From Xiheibacterium sp038325765 (GTDB lineage Bacteria > Myxococcota_A > Polyangia > Nannocystales > Nannocystaceae), in assembly GCA_038325765.1 (NCBI GenBank), contig JBBQJI010000003.1, forward strand, positions 181,767 through 245,766: a DNA stretch of 64,000 bases, in the 5' to 3' direction. The notes beneath the pieces were generated by a model. The model saw only the letters and a program-made list of their open reading frames with translations, had not been told where the DNA came from and did no database searches. Below, one piece after another: positions 7,915 through 16,131 of the stretch. The translations under genes were made by a program, and so were the position numbers. Numbering within the stretch: the first letter of the stretch is position 1; each line of letters opens with the position of its first letter.

Positions 7915-8948
7915 GCCCCGCGCGGCGCTGGGCGCTGGGTTGTGCGGCGGTGGTGCTCGCCCTCGCGATCGCGGCGATCGTCGTCGGCCCCGGCGACATC
8001 GGTATCGCGGACGTCTTCGGCGCCGTCGGCCGCGGCTTGATCGGCCAGGCACGAGCCGACGCACTGACCGACGCGCAGGTGTGGCTGCTGCGGGTGCCGC
8101 GGGCGGGGGTCGTGATCCTCGTCGGTGCCGCGCTCGCGGGCGGCGGTGCGATCACCCAGGGCCTGTTCCGCAACCCTCTCGCCGATCCGAGCGTCTTGGG
8201 CATCTCGCTCGGCGCGGCGTTCATCGCCGTGATCGGTCTGTACCTCGGGCTCGATCGGCTCGGCATCTGGGTCACGCCGGTGCTCGCGGCGCTCGGTGCC
8301 GCGGCGACCCTCGGCCTGCTGCTCGGGCTCGCCACGCGATCGACCGACACGACGACGCTGCTCCTCGCCGGGGTCGCGCTCGGTGCGACGTTCGGCGCCG
8401 CGACGACGTGCGTACTCGCCCTCGCCGGCGATCGCCACGAGCTCGGCATCAAGGTCCTGCGCTGGCTGATGGGCAGCTTCGAGGGCCGCAGCTGGGCCCA
8501 CCTCGGCGCAGCGCTCGTGCCCATCGGCGCCGGGCTCGTCCTCGCACTGCCGCTCGCCCGCGACCTCGACGCGCTTGCGCTCGGCGACGACGTGGCGGCC
8601 TCGCTCGGCGTCTCGCCGCGGGCGGTGCAGCGGCGCGCCGTCACGGCCGTCGCGCTGATGGTGGGCGGCGCGACGGCGGTCGCCGGCGTGCTCGGTTTCC
8701 TCGGCCTGGTCGTGCCCCACATCGTGCGCTGGCGGCTCGGCAGCGGCCACAGGGCCCTGATCCCGACCTCGGCGATGTTGGGTGCCGCGGTGCTGCTCGC
8801 CGTCGACACGCTCACACGCGTGGGCACCGTCGCCCTGCCACCGGGTGTGATCACGAGCCTGCTCGGCGCGCCGGCGTTCCTGTGGATCCTCCTGGTGCGG
8901 CACCGGCCGGGCCGGTCGGGCCGGCAGCACCGGCCGGGCGAGGAATGA
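7911..8948 (+). CDS. btuC: B12 ABC transporter permease (FecCD/BtuC family)
   Basis: Inner membrane permease of 345 residues, normal for the family, with about ten hydrophobic helices. Family landmarks are RVPRAGVVILVGAALAGGGA, QGLFRNPLADPSVLG (conserved NPLADP-x-x-LG) and FLGLVVPHIVRW (G-L-x-V-P-H). The latter borders the cytoplasmic loop that contacts the ATPase. Start ATG 7911 overlaps btuF by ATGA. The final residues are a short Arg/Gly/Pro-rich tail. Confidence 0.94.
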   Translation: MSPARRWALGCAAVVLALAIAAIVVGPGDIGIADVFGAVGRGLIGQARADALTDAQVWLLRVPRAGVVILVGAALAGGGAITQGLFRNPLADPSVLGISLGAAFIAVIGLYLGLDRLGIWVTPVLAALGAAATLGLLLGLATRSTDTTTLLLAGVALGATFGAATTCVLALAGDRHELGIKVLRWLMGSFEGRSWAHLGAALVPIGAGLVLALPLARDLDALALGDDVAASLGVSPRAVQRRAVTAVALMVGGATAVAGVLGFLGLVVPHIVRWRLGSGHRALIPTSAMLGAAVLLAVDTLTRVGTVALPPGVITSLLGAPAFLWILLVRHRPGRSGRQHRPGEE

Positions 8949-9712
8949 CCGCGGTGCTGCGTTTGCGTGGGGTCGGCCTCGCGGTGCCCGCGGGCCGAGG
9001 TCCGCGTTGGCTCGTCCGCGGGCTCGAGCTCGACGTCGCCGTCGGCGATCGCATCGCGGTGATCGGTCCCAGCGGCGCCGGCAAGACCACGCTGCTGCGA
9101 ACCCTCGCGGGGCTGCGCGCGGCCGACGAAGGCGCGGTCACGCTGGACGACACCGCGATGGATGCCTGGGATCCGCGGGCGCGCGCGCGGCGGATCGCCT
9201 GGCTGCCGCAGCGCGCCGAGCCGTGGTCGGACGTGCCCGCGATCGCCATCGTGGCACTCGGTCGAACGCCCCACGTCGGCGCCCTCGCCCACCGCGGGGC
9301 GGCCGATCGCACCGCAGTGGCGGACGCCCTCGCGCAGGTCGACGCCACCGCCCTCGCCGAGCGGCGGTGGTCGACCCTGAGCGGCGGCGAGCGCCAGCGG
9401 ATCATGCTCGCGCGCATGCTCGCGAGCGACGCTTCGGTTCTCGTCCTCGACGAGCCCACCGCCGCGCTCGACGTCGGTCACGCGTTGCGGGTGATGCAGT
9501 GCTGCGACGCGCTCACGCGCAGCGGCCGCGCGATCGTGTTTGCGACGCACGACATCGACGTCGCCCAGCGCTGGTCGGATCGGGTGGTGTGCGTCGGCGA
9601 CGGGACCACCGTCGGCGCCACCGCCGATGTGCTGGTACCCGAACGGATCGCGGCGCTGTTCGACGTCCGCGCCCGCTGGGGCCTCCGCATGGTGTTCGAG
9701 CCACCGACCTGA
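8945..9712 (+). CDS. btuD: B12 ABC transporter ATPase
   Basis: A 255-residue ABC ATPase. Walker A GPSGAGKTT is at 41-49, Q-loop LPQR near 88, signature LSGGE at 145-149, Walker B VLVLDEP near 165-171 and the switch histidine is in ATHD. It powers the BtuC permease. Start ATG 8945 overlaps btuC by ATGA and completes a chain of five consecutive 4-base overlaps. It is the last gene of the operon and converges with a lipoprotein gene 26 bases downstream. Confidence 0.94.
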   Translation: MTAVLRLRGVGLAVPAGRGPRWLVRGLELDVAVGDRIAVIGPSGAGKTTLLRTLAGLRAADEGAVTLDDTAMDAWDPRARARRIAWLPQRAEPWSDVPAIAIVALGRTPHVGALAHRGAADRTAVADALAQVDATALAERRWSTLSGGERQRIMLARMLASDASVLVLDEPTAALDVGHALRVMQCCDALTRSGRAIVFATHDIDVAQRWSDRVVCVGDGTTVGATADVLVPERIAALFDVRARWGLRMVFEPPT

Positions 9713-9738
9713 GCACGTCGCCGAGCCCTACGCCCGCG

Positions 9739-10776
9739 TCACGGACAGGGCGCAGGCGCACCGAGCACGAACGATCGATCGGCGACGAAACTGATGAGCC
9801 CGAGGGCATCGTAGGCATGGCGCACGCCGACGATGCTCGCCGCGCCGGCGATGTTGCCCGGCGTCTCGTCGATCCACGGACCACTCTCGGACTCGTCGCC
9901 CGCGGGCACGGGGCCCTCGGGCCACCACCACATCTGGCGAGAGGCGAGCTGCGCCTGCGACGTCGCGGGCACGTGGGCATCGAAGCGATCGCGGACGATC
10001 AACGCCGGTGTGTCCTCGCCCGCCGGCGTGGCCCACAGCTCGCTCTCGGCCACCCAGGAGCCGACGACGCCGGTCCCCGCGTCGAGGCGCGCATAGCCCC
10101 GCCCGTACCACGGCGCGATCGCGGTTAGATCGCGCGGCCCCGACACGCCGAGATAGCCGCCCATCGGCGTGTAGCCCAGGCGCATGCGAAACGGTGCCTG
10201 CAGCGCCCCGCCGGTCGCCGCCACGGTGTCCCACGGCGGCGTCTTGTCCCACACCTCTACCGCCATCGCGAGCTGCGTGCCCTCGACCCATAGCGTGCCC
10301 TCCGCCGCGCCCAGCGGCGTGCAATCGCCGTCGCGCTCGACCCACATGAACGCGCCGTCGGCCGCGATGTCGAGCTGCACGTGGGGCACGCCCGAGGGGC
10401 TCCACGGCATCAGCCATCGGCCCACGAGATCCAGCTCGCGCACGTCGTCCCCGAAGGGCGCGTCGCTCGGGAAACCGGGGGGCAACCCGCCATTCGTGCC
10501 GTCGCCGGTCGGCCCGGTGTCGACGTCGGTGCCAAAGGTGGTGGTGCCGCCTGCGTCCCGAGTGTCGGATCCATCGGTGCCGGCGGCGCTCGAGGTGTCG
10601 TTGCTCGACCCGTCGTCACCGGAGTTCGACGTGGTGTAGGGCGCCTCGTCGCCGAAGGCGCTGTCTACCCCGGTGGAGCCGACGACGTCGCCGCCCTCGG
10701 CGGGAGGCGCAGCGAAGCAGGCGGAGGCGGAGGCGGCGAGCGCGAGGCTGGAGGCGATGCGGAGCGGACGTGACAT
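9739..10776 (-). CDS. Lipoprotein with acidic/Thr-rich linker
   Basis: A 345-residue predicted lipoprotein. The signal MSRPLRIASSLALAASASAC gives Cys20. Residues ~25-105 are a Gly/Asp/Ser/Thr linker; from ~115 there is a globular part with many tryptophans (LDLVGRWLMPWSPSG, RQMWWWPEGP) and no family I recognise. ATG 10776 was chosen over an upstream in-frame ATG (10812) because it starts the signal peptide. Convergent with btuD; function unknown. Confidence 0.65.
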   Translation of the reverse strand: MSRPLRIASSLALAASASACFAAPPAEGGDVVGSTGVDSAFGDEAPYTTSNSGDDGSSNDTSSAAGTDGSDTRDAGGTTTFGTDVDTGPTGDGTNGGLPPGFPSDAPFGDDVRELDLVGRWLMPWSPSGVPHVQLDIAADGAFMWVERDGDCTPLGAAEGTLWVEGTQLAMAVEVWDKTPPWDTVAATGGALQAPFRMRLGYTPMGGYLGVSGPRDLTAIAPWYGRGYARLDAGTGVVGSWVAESELWATPAGEDTPALIVRDRFDAHVPATSQAQLASRQMWWWPEGPVPAGDESESGPWIDETPGNIAGAASIVGVRHAYDALGLISFVADRSFVLGAPAPCP

Positions 10777-10923
10777 CGGCGGATCGCCCGGCGCGGGCGG
10801 ACGCCCGGTCATCGGCCAGCGTTGCCGGCTCGCGAGTTCCGCTTCGGGCCTGCCGCTGCGCCCGGGTCGCGTCGTCGTTGCGGCGGCGCGCCCGTGCCTC
10901 TGCGGGTTGCCACCGGGCCCGGC

Positions 10924-12372
10924 TCAGACGTGCACGGCCGGCGCGAAGCGACCGGCACGGTGGCCGTGGGCCTCGAGCAGCGGCGTCAGCACCTCGGCGA
11001 CGAACTCGTCGACCTGCTCCGGGGCGCGGCCGACGTAGAGCGTCGGATCGATCGGGTCGCCGGGCACGAACGGCGCGAGCACACCATCGCCGCGCATCCG
11101 CTCCAGCAGGTCGTTGGGCACGCCCTCGGTCTTCATGCGCAGTGCCGCCGCGTGGCTATGCTTGCGCACCCGCTCGTGGAGCTCCTGGCGGCTGTGGCCG
11201 CCCCTGACCCCGCCCATGATCACGTTCTCGGTCGCCATGAAGGCGAGCTCGTCGGCCATGTTCGCGCGGATGACCGCGGGGTGGACCACCATCCCGCGGA
11301 CCACGTCGACGACCAAGTTGAGCACCGCGTCGGCGGCGAGGAAGGCCTCGGTCAGCACCAGGCGGCGGTTGGCGCTGTCGTCGAGGGTGCGCTCGAGCCA
11401 CTGGTTGGCGTGGGTCTGCGGCGGGCTGCTCGCGAGCGAATGGACGAACCTGGCGAGGCCGCAGATCCGCTCACAGCGCATCGGGTTGCGCTTGTAGGCC
11501 ATCGCGCTCGACCCGACCTGGTCGCTGCCGAAGGGCTCGTCGAGCTCGCGCTCGTGGGCCAGCAATCGGACGTCCGAGGCGAACTTCGCCGCCGAGGCGC
11601 AGAGGTCCGCGAGCGCGCCGACGATCCACGTGTCGAACTTGCGCGGATAGGTCTGGCCGCTGACCGGCACCGACTTCGAGAATCCCATCGCCTCTGCGAC
11701 CTTGCGGTCGAGCGCGCGGACCTTGCCGTGGTCGCCATCGAACAGCGCGAGGAACGAGGCCTGGGTCCCGGTCGTGCCCTTGACGCCGCGAAACGGCAGC
11801 CGCTCGCGCAGCGCCGCGAGGCTCTCGAGATCGTAGGCGAGATCCTGGGCCCACAACACCGCCCGCTTGCCCACGGTGGTGAGCTGGGCCGGCTGGAAAT
11901 GGGTGTATGCGAGCGTCGGCAGATCGCGGTGCTCGGTCGCGAAGCTCCGCAGGCCATCGAGCGCGGACCAGAGGCGATCCATCAGCAGCTCGAAGCCGTC
12001 GCGCATCATCACGAGCTCGGCGTTGTCGGCGACGAAACAGCTCGTGGCCCCGAGGTGGATGATCTTCTCGGCGCCCGGCCCGACCTGCTCGCCGAAGTGG
12101 TGGACGTGGGCCATCACGTCGTGCCGCGTCTTGGCCTCGAGCTCGGCGACGCGGTCGAAGTCGATGTCGTCACGGTGGGCCCGCATCGCCTCGAGCTGTG
12201 CCTCGGCGATCGGCAGACCGAGCTCGCGCTGCGACGCCGCGAGGGCGATCCACAGCTCGCGCCACAGGCCATGCCGCCGACGATCGTCGAAGTTCGCGAC
12301 CATCGCCCGGGTGGCGTAGCGGGTCGACAGGGGGCTTCGATGCTCGGGGACCGACGTCACGCATCGGAGCAT
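10924..12372 (-). CDS. purB: Adenylosuccinate lyase
   Basis: Cleaves adenylosuccinate and SAICAR in purine synthesis. The fumarase/aspartase superfamily signature SSAMAYKRNPMRCER, the region HLGATSCFVADNAEL and the substrate-binding segment TAYTHFQPAQ-like (LAYTHFQPAQLT) are all present. Length is 482 residues. The variant with YKRNPMRCER and PFRGVKGTTGTQASFL resembles the animal and some bacterial PurB lineage rather than E. coli PurB. ATG 12372 was kept; GTG 12360 is a possible shorter start. It is divergent from the ECF sigma factor gene. Confidence 0.95.
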   Translation of the reverse strand: MLRCVTSVPEHRSPLSTRYATRAMVANFDDRRRHGLWRELWIALAASQRELGLPIAEAQLEAMRAHRDDIDFDRVAELEAKTRHDVMAHVHHFGEQVGPGAEKIIHLGATSCFVADNAELVMMRDGFELLMDRLWSALDGLRSFATEHRDLPTLAYTHFQPAQLTTVGKRAVLWAQDLAYDLESLAALRERLPFRGVKGTTGTQASFLALFDGDHGKVRALDRKVAEAMGFSKSVPVSGQTYPRKFDTWIVGALADLCASAAKFASDVRLLAHERELDEPFGSDQVGSSAMAYKRNPMRCERICGLARFVHSLASSPPQTHANQWLERTLDDSANRRLVLTEAFLAADAVLNLVVDVVRGMVVHPAVIRANMADELAFMATENVIMGGVRGGHSRQELHERVRKHSHAAALRMKTEGVPNDLLERMRGDGVLAPFVPGDPIDPTLYVGRAPEQVDEFVAEVLTPLLEAHGHRAGRFAPAVHV

Positions 12373-12456
12373 AGCCCCGGCGGGCCTGGGCCGATGCGGG
12401 CGCGCCAGGTCACCTCGCAGCCGGCGCCGGGCGCCGCCGTCTCGTCGAAAAATACT

Positions 12457-12471
12457 GCGATTTCATATCGC
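12457..12471. promoter_or_regulatory. Short palindrome in AT-rich divergent promoter region
   Basis: GCGAT (12457-12461) and ATCGC (12467-12471) flank TTCAT, inside an AT-rich patch (gaaaaatactgcg) between divergent purB and the sigma factor gene. In this GC-rich genome such a patch is a likely promoter. Whether the sigma factor itself or another regulator binds here cannot be seen. Confidence 0.3.
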
Positions 12472-12547
12472 TACACCGTCGACGGGCACGATGATCCTGC
12501 CGATGGGGAATAATGCACGATGGGTGCGGGTCCGGCCCGGTCGAACG

Positions 12548-13189
12548 ATGGAAGTCACCGCCAGGCATGAGTTCGAGTCGACCGCGCTCCCCCAGATCGA
12601 CGCCCTGTACGGCGCAGCCTTGCGGCTGACACGGAACCCGGCCGAAGCCGACGATCTCGTGCAGGACGCCTTCGTCCGCGCGTATCGCTTCTGGCACACC
12701 TTCAAGAGCGGCACGTCGATCCGTGCGTGGCTCTTCACCATCTTGCGCAACACGTTCATCAACCGGTACCACCGCGCCAATCGCACCCGCCACGCCAACG
12801 CGGAACTCGAGGCGCAACTCCCGGCGCTCGGCGTGGAGGCGGCGGTCGGTCACCCCACCAGCGGCATGCCCTCGCCCGAGGTCGCGCTGGCCGCACGCAT
12901 CACGCGCGAGCGCATCATGACCGCGCTCGAGTCGGTGCCCGAGGACTACCGCATGGCGGTCATCTTGGCGGACCTCGAGGGCCTCGCCTACAAGGAAATC
13001 GCCGAGATCATGGACTGCCCCATCGGCACGGTGATGAGCCGCATCTTCCGCGGCCGTCGACTCCTCCACAAGTTGTTGCACGATCATGCGGTCGAGCTGG
13101 GCCTGGCCCAGGCACCGAGCCCCGCCGGCGGCGACGCCGGTGACAACACCGTCCACATCCAAGACTATCGTAGGCGAGGCCGCGCATGA
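12548..13189 (+). CDS. ECF-type RNA polymerase sigma factor
   Basis: A 213-residue sigma-70 family factor with region 2 (RNPAEADDLVQDAFVRAYRF, then the RAWLFTILRNTFINRYHR helix) and region 4 (ALESVPEDYRMAVILADLEG, then YKEIAEIMDCPIGTVMSR). The linker is ~35 residues. ATG 12548 is chosen as the start; an in-frame ATG at 12491 would add 19 basic residues without similarity. The stop overlaps the next gene by ATGA. That gene encodes a zinc-binding anti-sigma factor, so the pair forms a sigma/anti-sigma switch whose signal is unknown. Confidence 0.93.
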   Translation: MEVTARHEFESTALPQIDALYGAALRLTRNPAEADDLVQDAFVRAYRFWHTFKSGTSIRAWLFTILRNTFINRYHRANRTRHANAELEAQLPALGVEAAVGHPTSGMPSPEVALAARITRERIMTALESVPEDYRMAVILADLEGLAYKEIAEIMDCPIGTVMSRIFRGRRLLHKLLHDHAVELGLAQAPSPAGGDAGDNTVHIQDYRRRGRA

Positions 13190-14019
13190 GTCTGCAGGAC
13201 ATCCGCTCGGAGTGCTCCGACACCGCCGGGCTGCTCCAACCCTACGTGGATGGCGAGCTCGCGTCGGCGGAGCAAGAGCGCGTCGCCGAGCATCTCGAGT
13301 GCTGTCGCCCTTGCCGCCATGCGGTGTCGGAGCAGCAGTGGGTTCGCTCGACGCTGCGCGCGGTGAAGCGCGACGCTGCGCCCGCCTCGTTGCGCGCGCG
13401 CATCCTCGCCGAGCTCGACGGAGTCGATCGCGAAGCGGTCGCCGCCATCCCGCCGCGGGCCAGCCTGTGGTCGCGCGTGGTGTCGGCGCTCGCCGATGCC
13501 GGTCGCGGCGCGATGATCATGGTGCCCGCCGGCGCAGTCGCGGTGGGCCTGTTCTTCGTCGCGCGCGAAGGCCTCGCCCCCGCCCAGACGATGCCCGGAG
13601 GCTTGGGCTCTGCGCTGACGCAGATCCGCGAGGAGCCCGCGACACCAGCCGTGGCAGCGGCGCCAGCCGTGGCAGCGGCGCCCGCACCGGCCCGCCCGGG
13701 TGCGAGCTTGCCCCCCGTGGCGGGCAGCGCCCCGGGCGATCTCCAGCTCGTGCGCGCGGATCTGCCGGGCGCGCCGGGGCCCAAGGAATCGAGTGCGGGT
13801 CTCCGCTATGAGATAGTGCGCGGCGGCCTGCCCACCGGTCAGCATGTGATGTTGGTCCTCGAGGGCGGCCAGACCAGCAACGATTTCGCGGGACTCCTCG
13901 AGCTCATCGATCGCAAGTTCGACCAGAAGCCCGACCACGAGCGCGATCACAAGTTCGAGTACCGCACCGCCGACCACCAGGGTCGCGAGCGCAATCCGCA
14001 GCCCACGGCCGCACCGTAG
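13186..14019 (+). CDS. Zinc-binding anti-sigma factor, membrane anchored
   Basis: A 277-residue protein with an N-terminal zinc anti-sigma motif H-x3-C-x2-C (His36, Cys40, Cys43). One hydrophobic segment lies around residues 108-127, and the outer part holds an Ala/Pro repeat (AAPAVAAAPAPA) followed by a region of unknown fold. It should hold the cotranscribed ECF sigma factor at the membrane until a signal releases it. The C-terminal 100 residues include LRYEIVRGG and HVMLVLEGG and are rich in His/Asp/Lys at the very end. ATGA overlap with the sigma gene indicates translational coupling. Confidence 0.85.
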   Translation: MSLQDIRSECSDTAGLLQPYVDGELASAEQERVAEHLECCRPCRHAVSEQQWVRSTLRAVKRDAAPASLRARILAELDGVDREAVAAIPPRASLWSRVVSALADAGRGAMIMVPAGAVAVGLFFVAREGLAPAQTMPGGLGSALTQIREEPATPAVAAAPAVAAAPAPARPGASLPPVAGSAPGDLQLVRADLPGAPGPKESSAGLRYEIVRGGLPTGQHVMLVLEGGQTSNDFAGLLELIDRKFDQKPDHERDHKFEYRTADHQGRERNPQPTAAP

Positions 14020-14169
14020 CCATCCTGCGCCCGGCCCCCCGAGTACCCGACAGCGCCCCGCGATCGCTCAGGCGGGCCATGTGGGCAGAGCCAGCGCGGC
14101 CGCCGGGTTCCCCGCCGCACACCGAGCGTGGGCCTGGTCTCACACCAGGCGAAACGATACTCTCCGGTC

Positions 14170-16131
14170 GTGTTTTCTGCGCTCATCATCGATGCGGATC
14201 TGGAGGCAGCGCGGTCCATCCAAGCCGCGCTCGGCCACCATGGGTTCGAGTTCACCTCGACGCAGGACGCCAACGAGGCCATGAGCCTCGCCCGGACGGC
14301 GACCCCCGACATCATCTTCTTGCGCGTCGAACTGCCGAACGTGTCGGGGTTCTCGGTGTGCAACAAGCTGCGCCGCAACGACGAGACCAAGTACATCCCC
14401 CTGGTGATGTACGCGTCCGGGGTGTCGGACGACGTCTTCAACCAGCACCGCAACCTCAAGACCCACGCCGACGAGTACCTCAAGCTACCGTTCGGTGACG
14501 GTCAACTCCTCGAAATCGTCCGCGGTCTCATCGACATCCCCGACGGCGCTGCGCCGGCGCTGGTCGTCGGTGCGACCCCGGGCGCCGATGACGGCGAAGA
14601 GGCCGGATTGGACGTCGACATCGATGACGTCGACGACGAAGCGGCGCGCAGCCGGCCTGCCGCCGACGTCCTCGAGATGGGCGAGTTCGACGCCGAGTTC
14701 GACGCGATGTCGCAGGACACCGGGCCCCACGCGCCAGTCCGCCCGGCCCAGGACGTGGGGCTCGGCGCGGAGACCGACGCTGCCTTCGATGCGCTCACCC
14801 TGGAAGCCGAAGACGAGCCTGTGCAGGACGATCCGGTGGCAGCGGAGCCACAGCCGCAAGCCGAGCCACAGCCGCAAGTCGAGCCACAGCCGCAAGCCGA
14901 GCCACAGCCGCAAGCCGAGCCGGCCCCCGAGCCTGAGCCGGTCTCCGAGCGGGTCGAGGTCCGTGCTGCCCAGCCAGAGTCCTCGAGCGTCGACGAGGAG
15001 GTGAGCCCCACCGCGCCGGGCGAGTTCCGTGCGCAGCGCGAGGCCATCTCGCTCAAGGCTCAAGTCAACGCGAAGAACCGAGAGATCCTCGCCCTCAAGG
15101 AGGAGCTCGAGAGCCGCGATCGGGCCGCGCTGGATCTCAAGCACAAGAACCGCGAACTGATGGCGCAGATCGGCGACATCGAGGAGAAGCTCGTCACGGC
15201 CGAGGAAGAGGTCATCACCGCCCGCGAGCGCGCGGACGCGGCCGGCCGCGACAAGAACACCATCCTCAAGCGCGAGGAGGGGCTCAAGGCCCGCCTCGAG
15301 CATGCCCAGAAGAAGCTCAAGGACGGCGAGGACGCGCTCGTCGCCGCCCAGGCTGCGCAGACCGCCGCCGAGCAGCGCGCCGCGGCCGAGCTCGCCACGG
15401 CACAGACGCAGCTTGGTACCACCCACGCGGAGCTCGACGGGCAGCGCGAGCGGGCGCAATCCCTCGAGCGCGAGCTCGCCGGCGCGACCGAACGGCTCGC
15501 CGAGACCACCGCTTCGCTCGAGCAGACGCGGGCACGCAGCGCCGATCTTGCCGATGCCGTGACCAAGCTCGAGGACGAGGCGGCGGGTCTGCGCCGCGAC
15601 ATCGAGCGCATCCGCAGCGAGGCCGAAGAAGACCGCGTGGCGGCGCTCGCCGAGGCGCGCGAGCTCGCCGACGCCGACAAGGCGGCGGCTCTCAAGGCCC
15701 TGGGTGAAGAGCAGCAGGCCGAGCTCGAGTTCTCCGAGGGCCAGCGCCGCGCCGAGGTCGACAAGGTCCGCGTCGAAGCCGAGGAGGCCATCGCGGCCGC
15801 GCGCGCCGATGTCGAGAACCTCCGCGGGCAGATCACCGAGGCCGAAGAGAACGCCACGGCCGAGCGCGAGCGGATGCAGCGGCAGCTCGCCGACGCGCGC
15901 GCCGAGGCAGCGGCCACGGCGCAGCGGCTCACCACCGAGCGCGACTCGACTCAGGCGGAGCTCGATCGGGAGAGCGGCTCGCTGCGCGAGACGGTGGCCG
16001 ACCTGGAGCGCACGCGCGCGACCCTACGCTCCGCGGAGTCCGATCTCGCCGCGAGGCGCGAGGCGGCTCGCCGGGCCGAGCAGGCGCTCGCCGTCGCAAT
16101 GCGGGTCCTCGACGAGCGTGCGGCCCAGTGA
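14170..16131 (+). CDS. FrzS-like pseudo-receiver/coiled-coil protein
   Basis: Residues 1-120 are a CheY-like domain resembling the receiver of Myxococcus FrzS (QHRNLKTHADEYLKLP closely follows its FrzS counterpart). The phosphoacceptor position on strand 3 is Arg52 (IIFLRVELP) and the conserved Lys of the x-K-P motif is Leu106, so ordinary phosphorylation is unlikely. Residues ~130-285 form an acidic linker with PQPQAE repeats. Residues ~295-650 are a long heptad-rich coiled coil. In M. xanthus, FrzS and AglZ share this layout and act in polar motility control. GTG 14170 was chosen because the domain starts there; an ATG at 14128 adds 14 residues. A small inverted repeat (14134-14150) lies just upstream. 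Overlaps hflX by GTGA. Confidence 0.85.
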   Translation: MFSALIIDADLEAARSIQAALGHHGFEFTSTQDANEAMSLARTATPDIIFLRVELPNVSGFSVCNKLRRNDETKYIPLVMYASGVSDDVFNQHRNLKTHADEYLKLPFGDGQLLEIVRGLIDIPDGAAPALVVGATPGADDGEEAGLDVDIDDVDDEAARSRPAADVLEMGEFDAEFDAMSQDTGPHAPVRPAQDVGLGAETDAAFDALTLEAEDEPVQDDPVAAEPQPQAEPQPQVEPQPQAEPQPQAEPAPEPEPVSERVEVRAAQPESSSVDEEVSPTAPGEFRAQREAISLKAQVNAKNREILALKEELESRDRAALDLKHKNRELMAQIGDIEEKLVTAEEEVITARERADAAGRDKNTILKREEGLKARLEHAQKKLKDGEDALVAAQAAQTAAEQRAAAELATAQTQLGTTHAELDGQRERAQSLERELAGATERLAETTASLEQTRARSADLADAVTKLEDEAAGLRRDIERIRSEAEEDRVAALAEARELADADKAAALKALGEEQQAELEFSEGQRRAEVDKVRVEAEEAIAAARADVENLRGQITEAEENATAERERMQRQLADARAEAAATAQRLTTERDSTQAELDRESGSLRETVADLERTRATLRSAESDLAARREAARRAEQALAVAMRVLDERAAQ

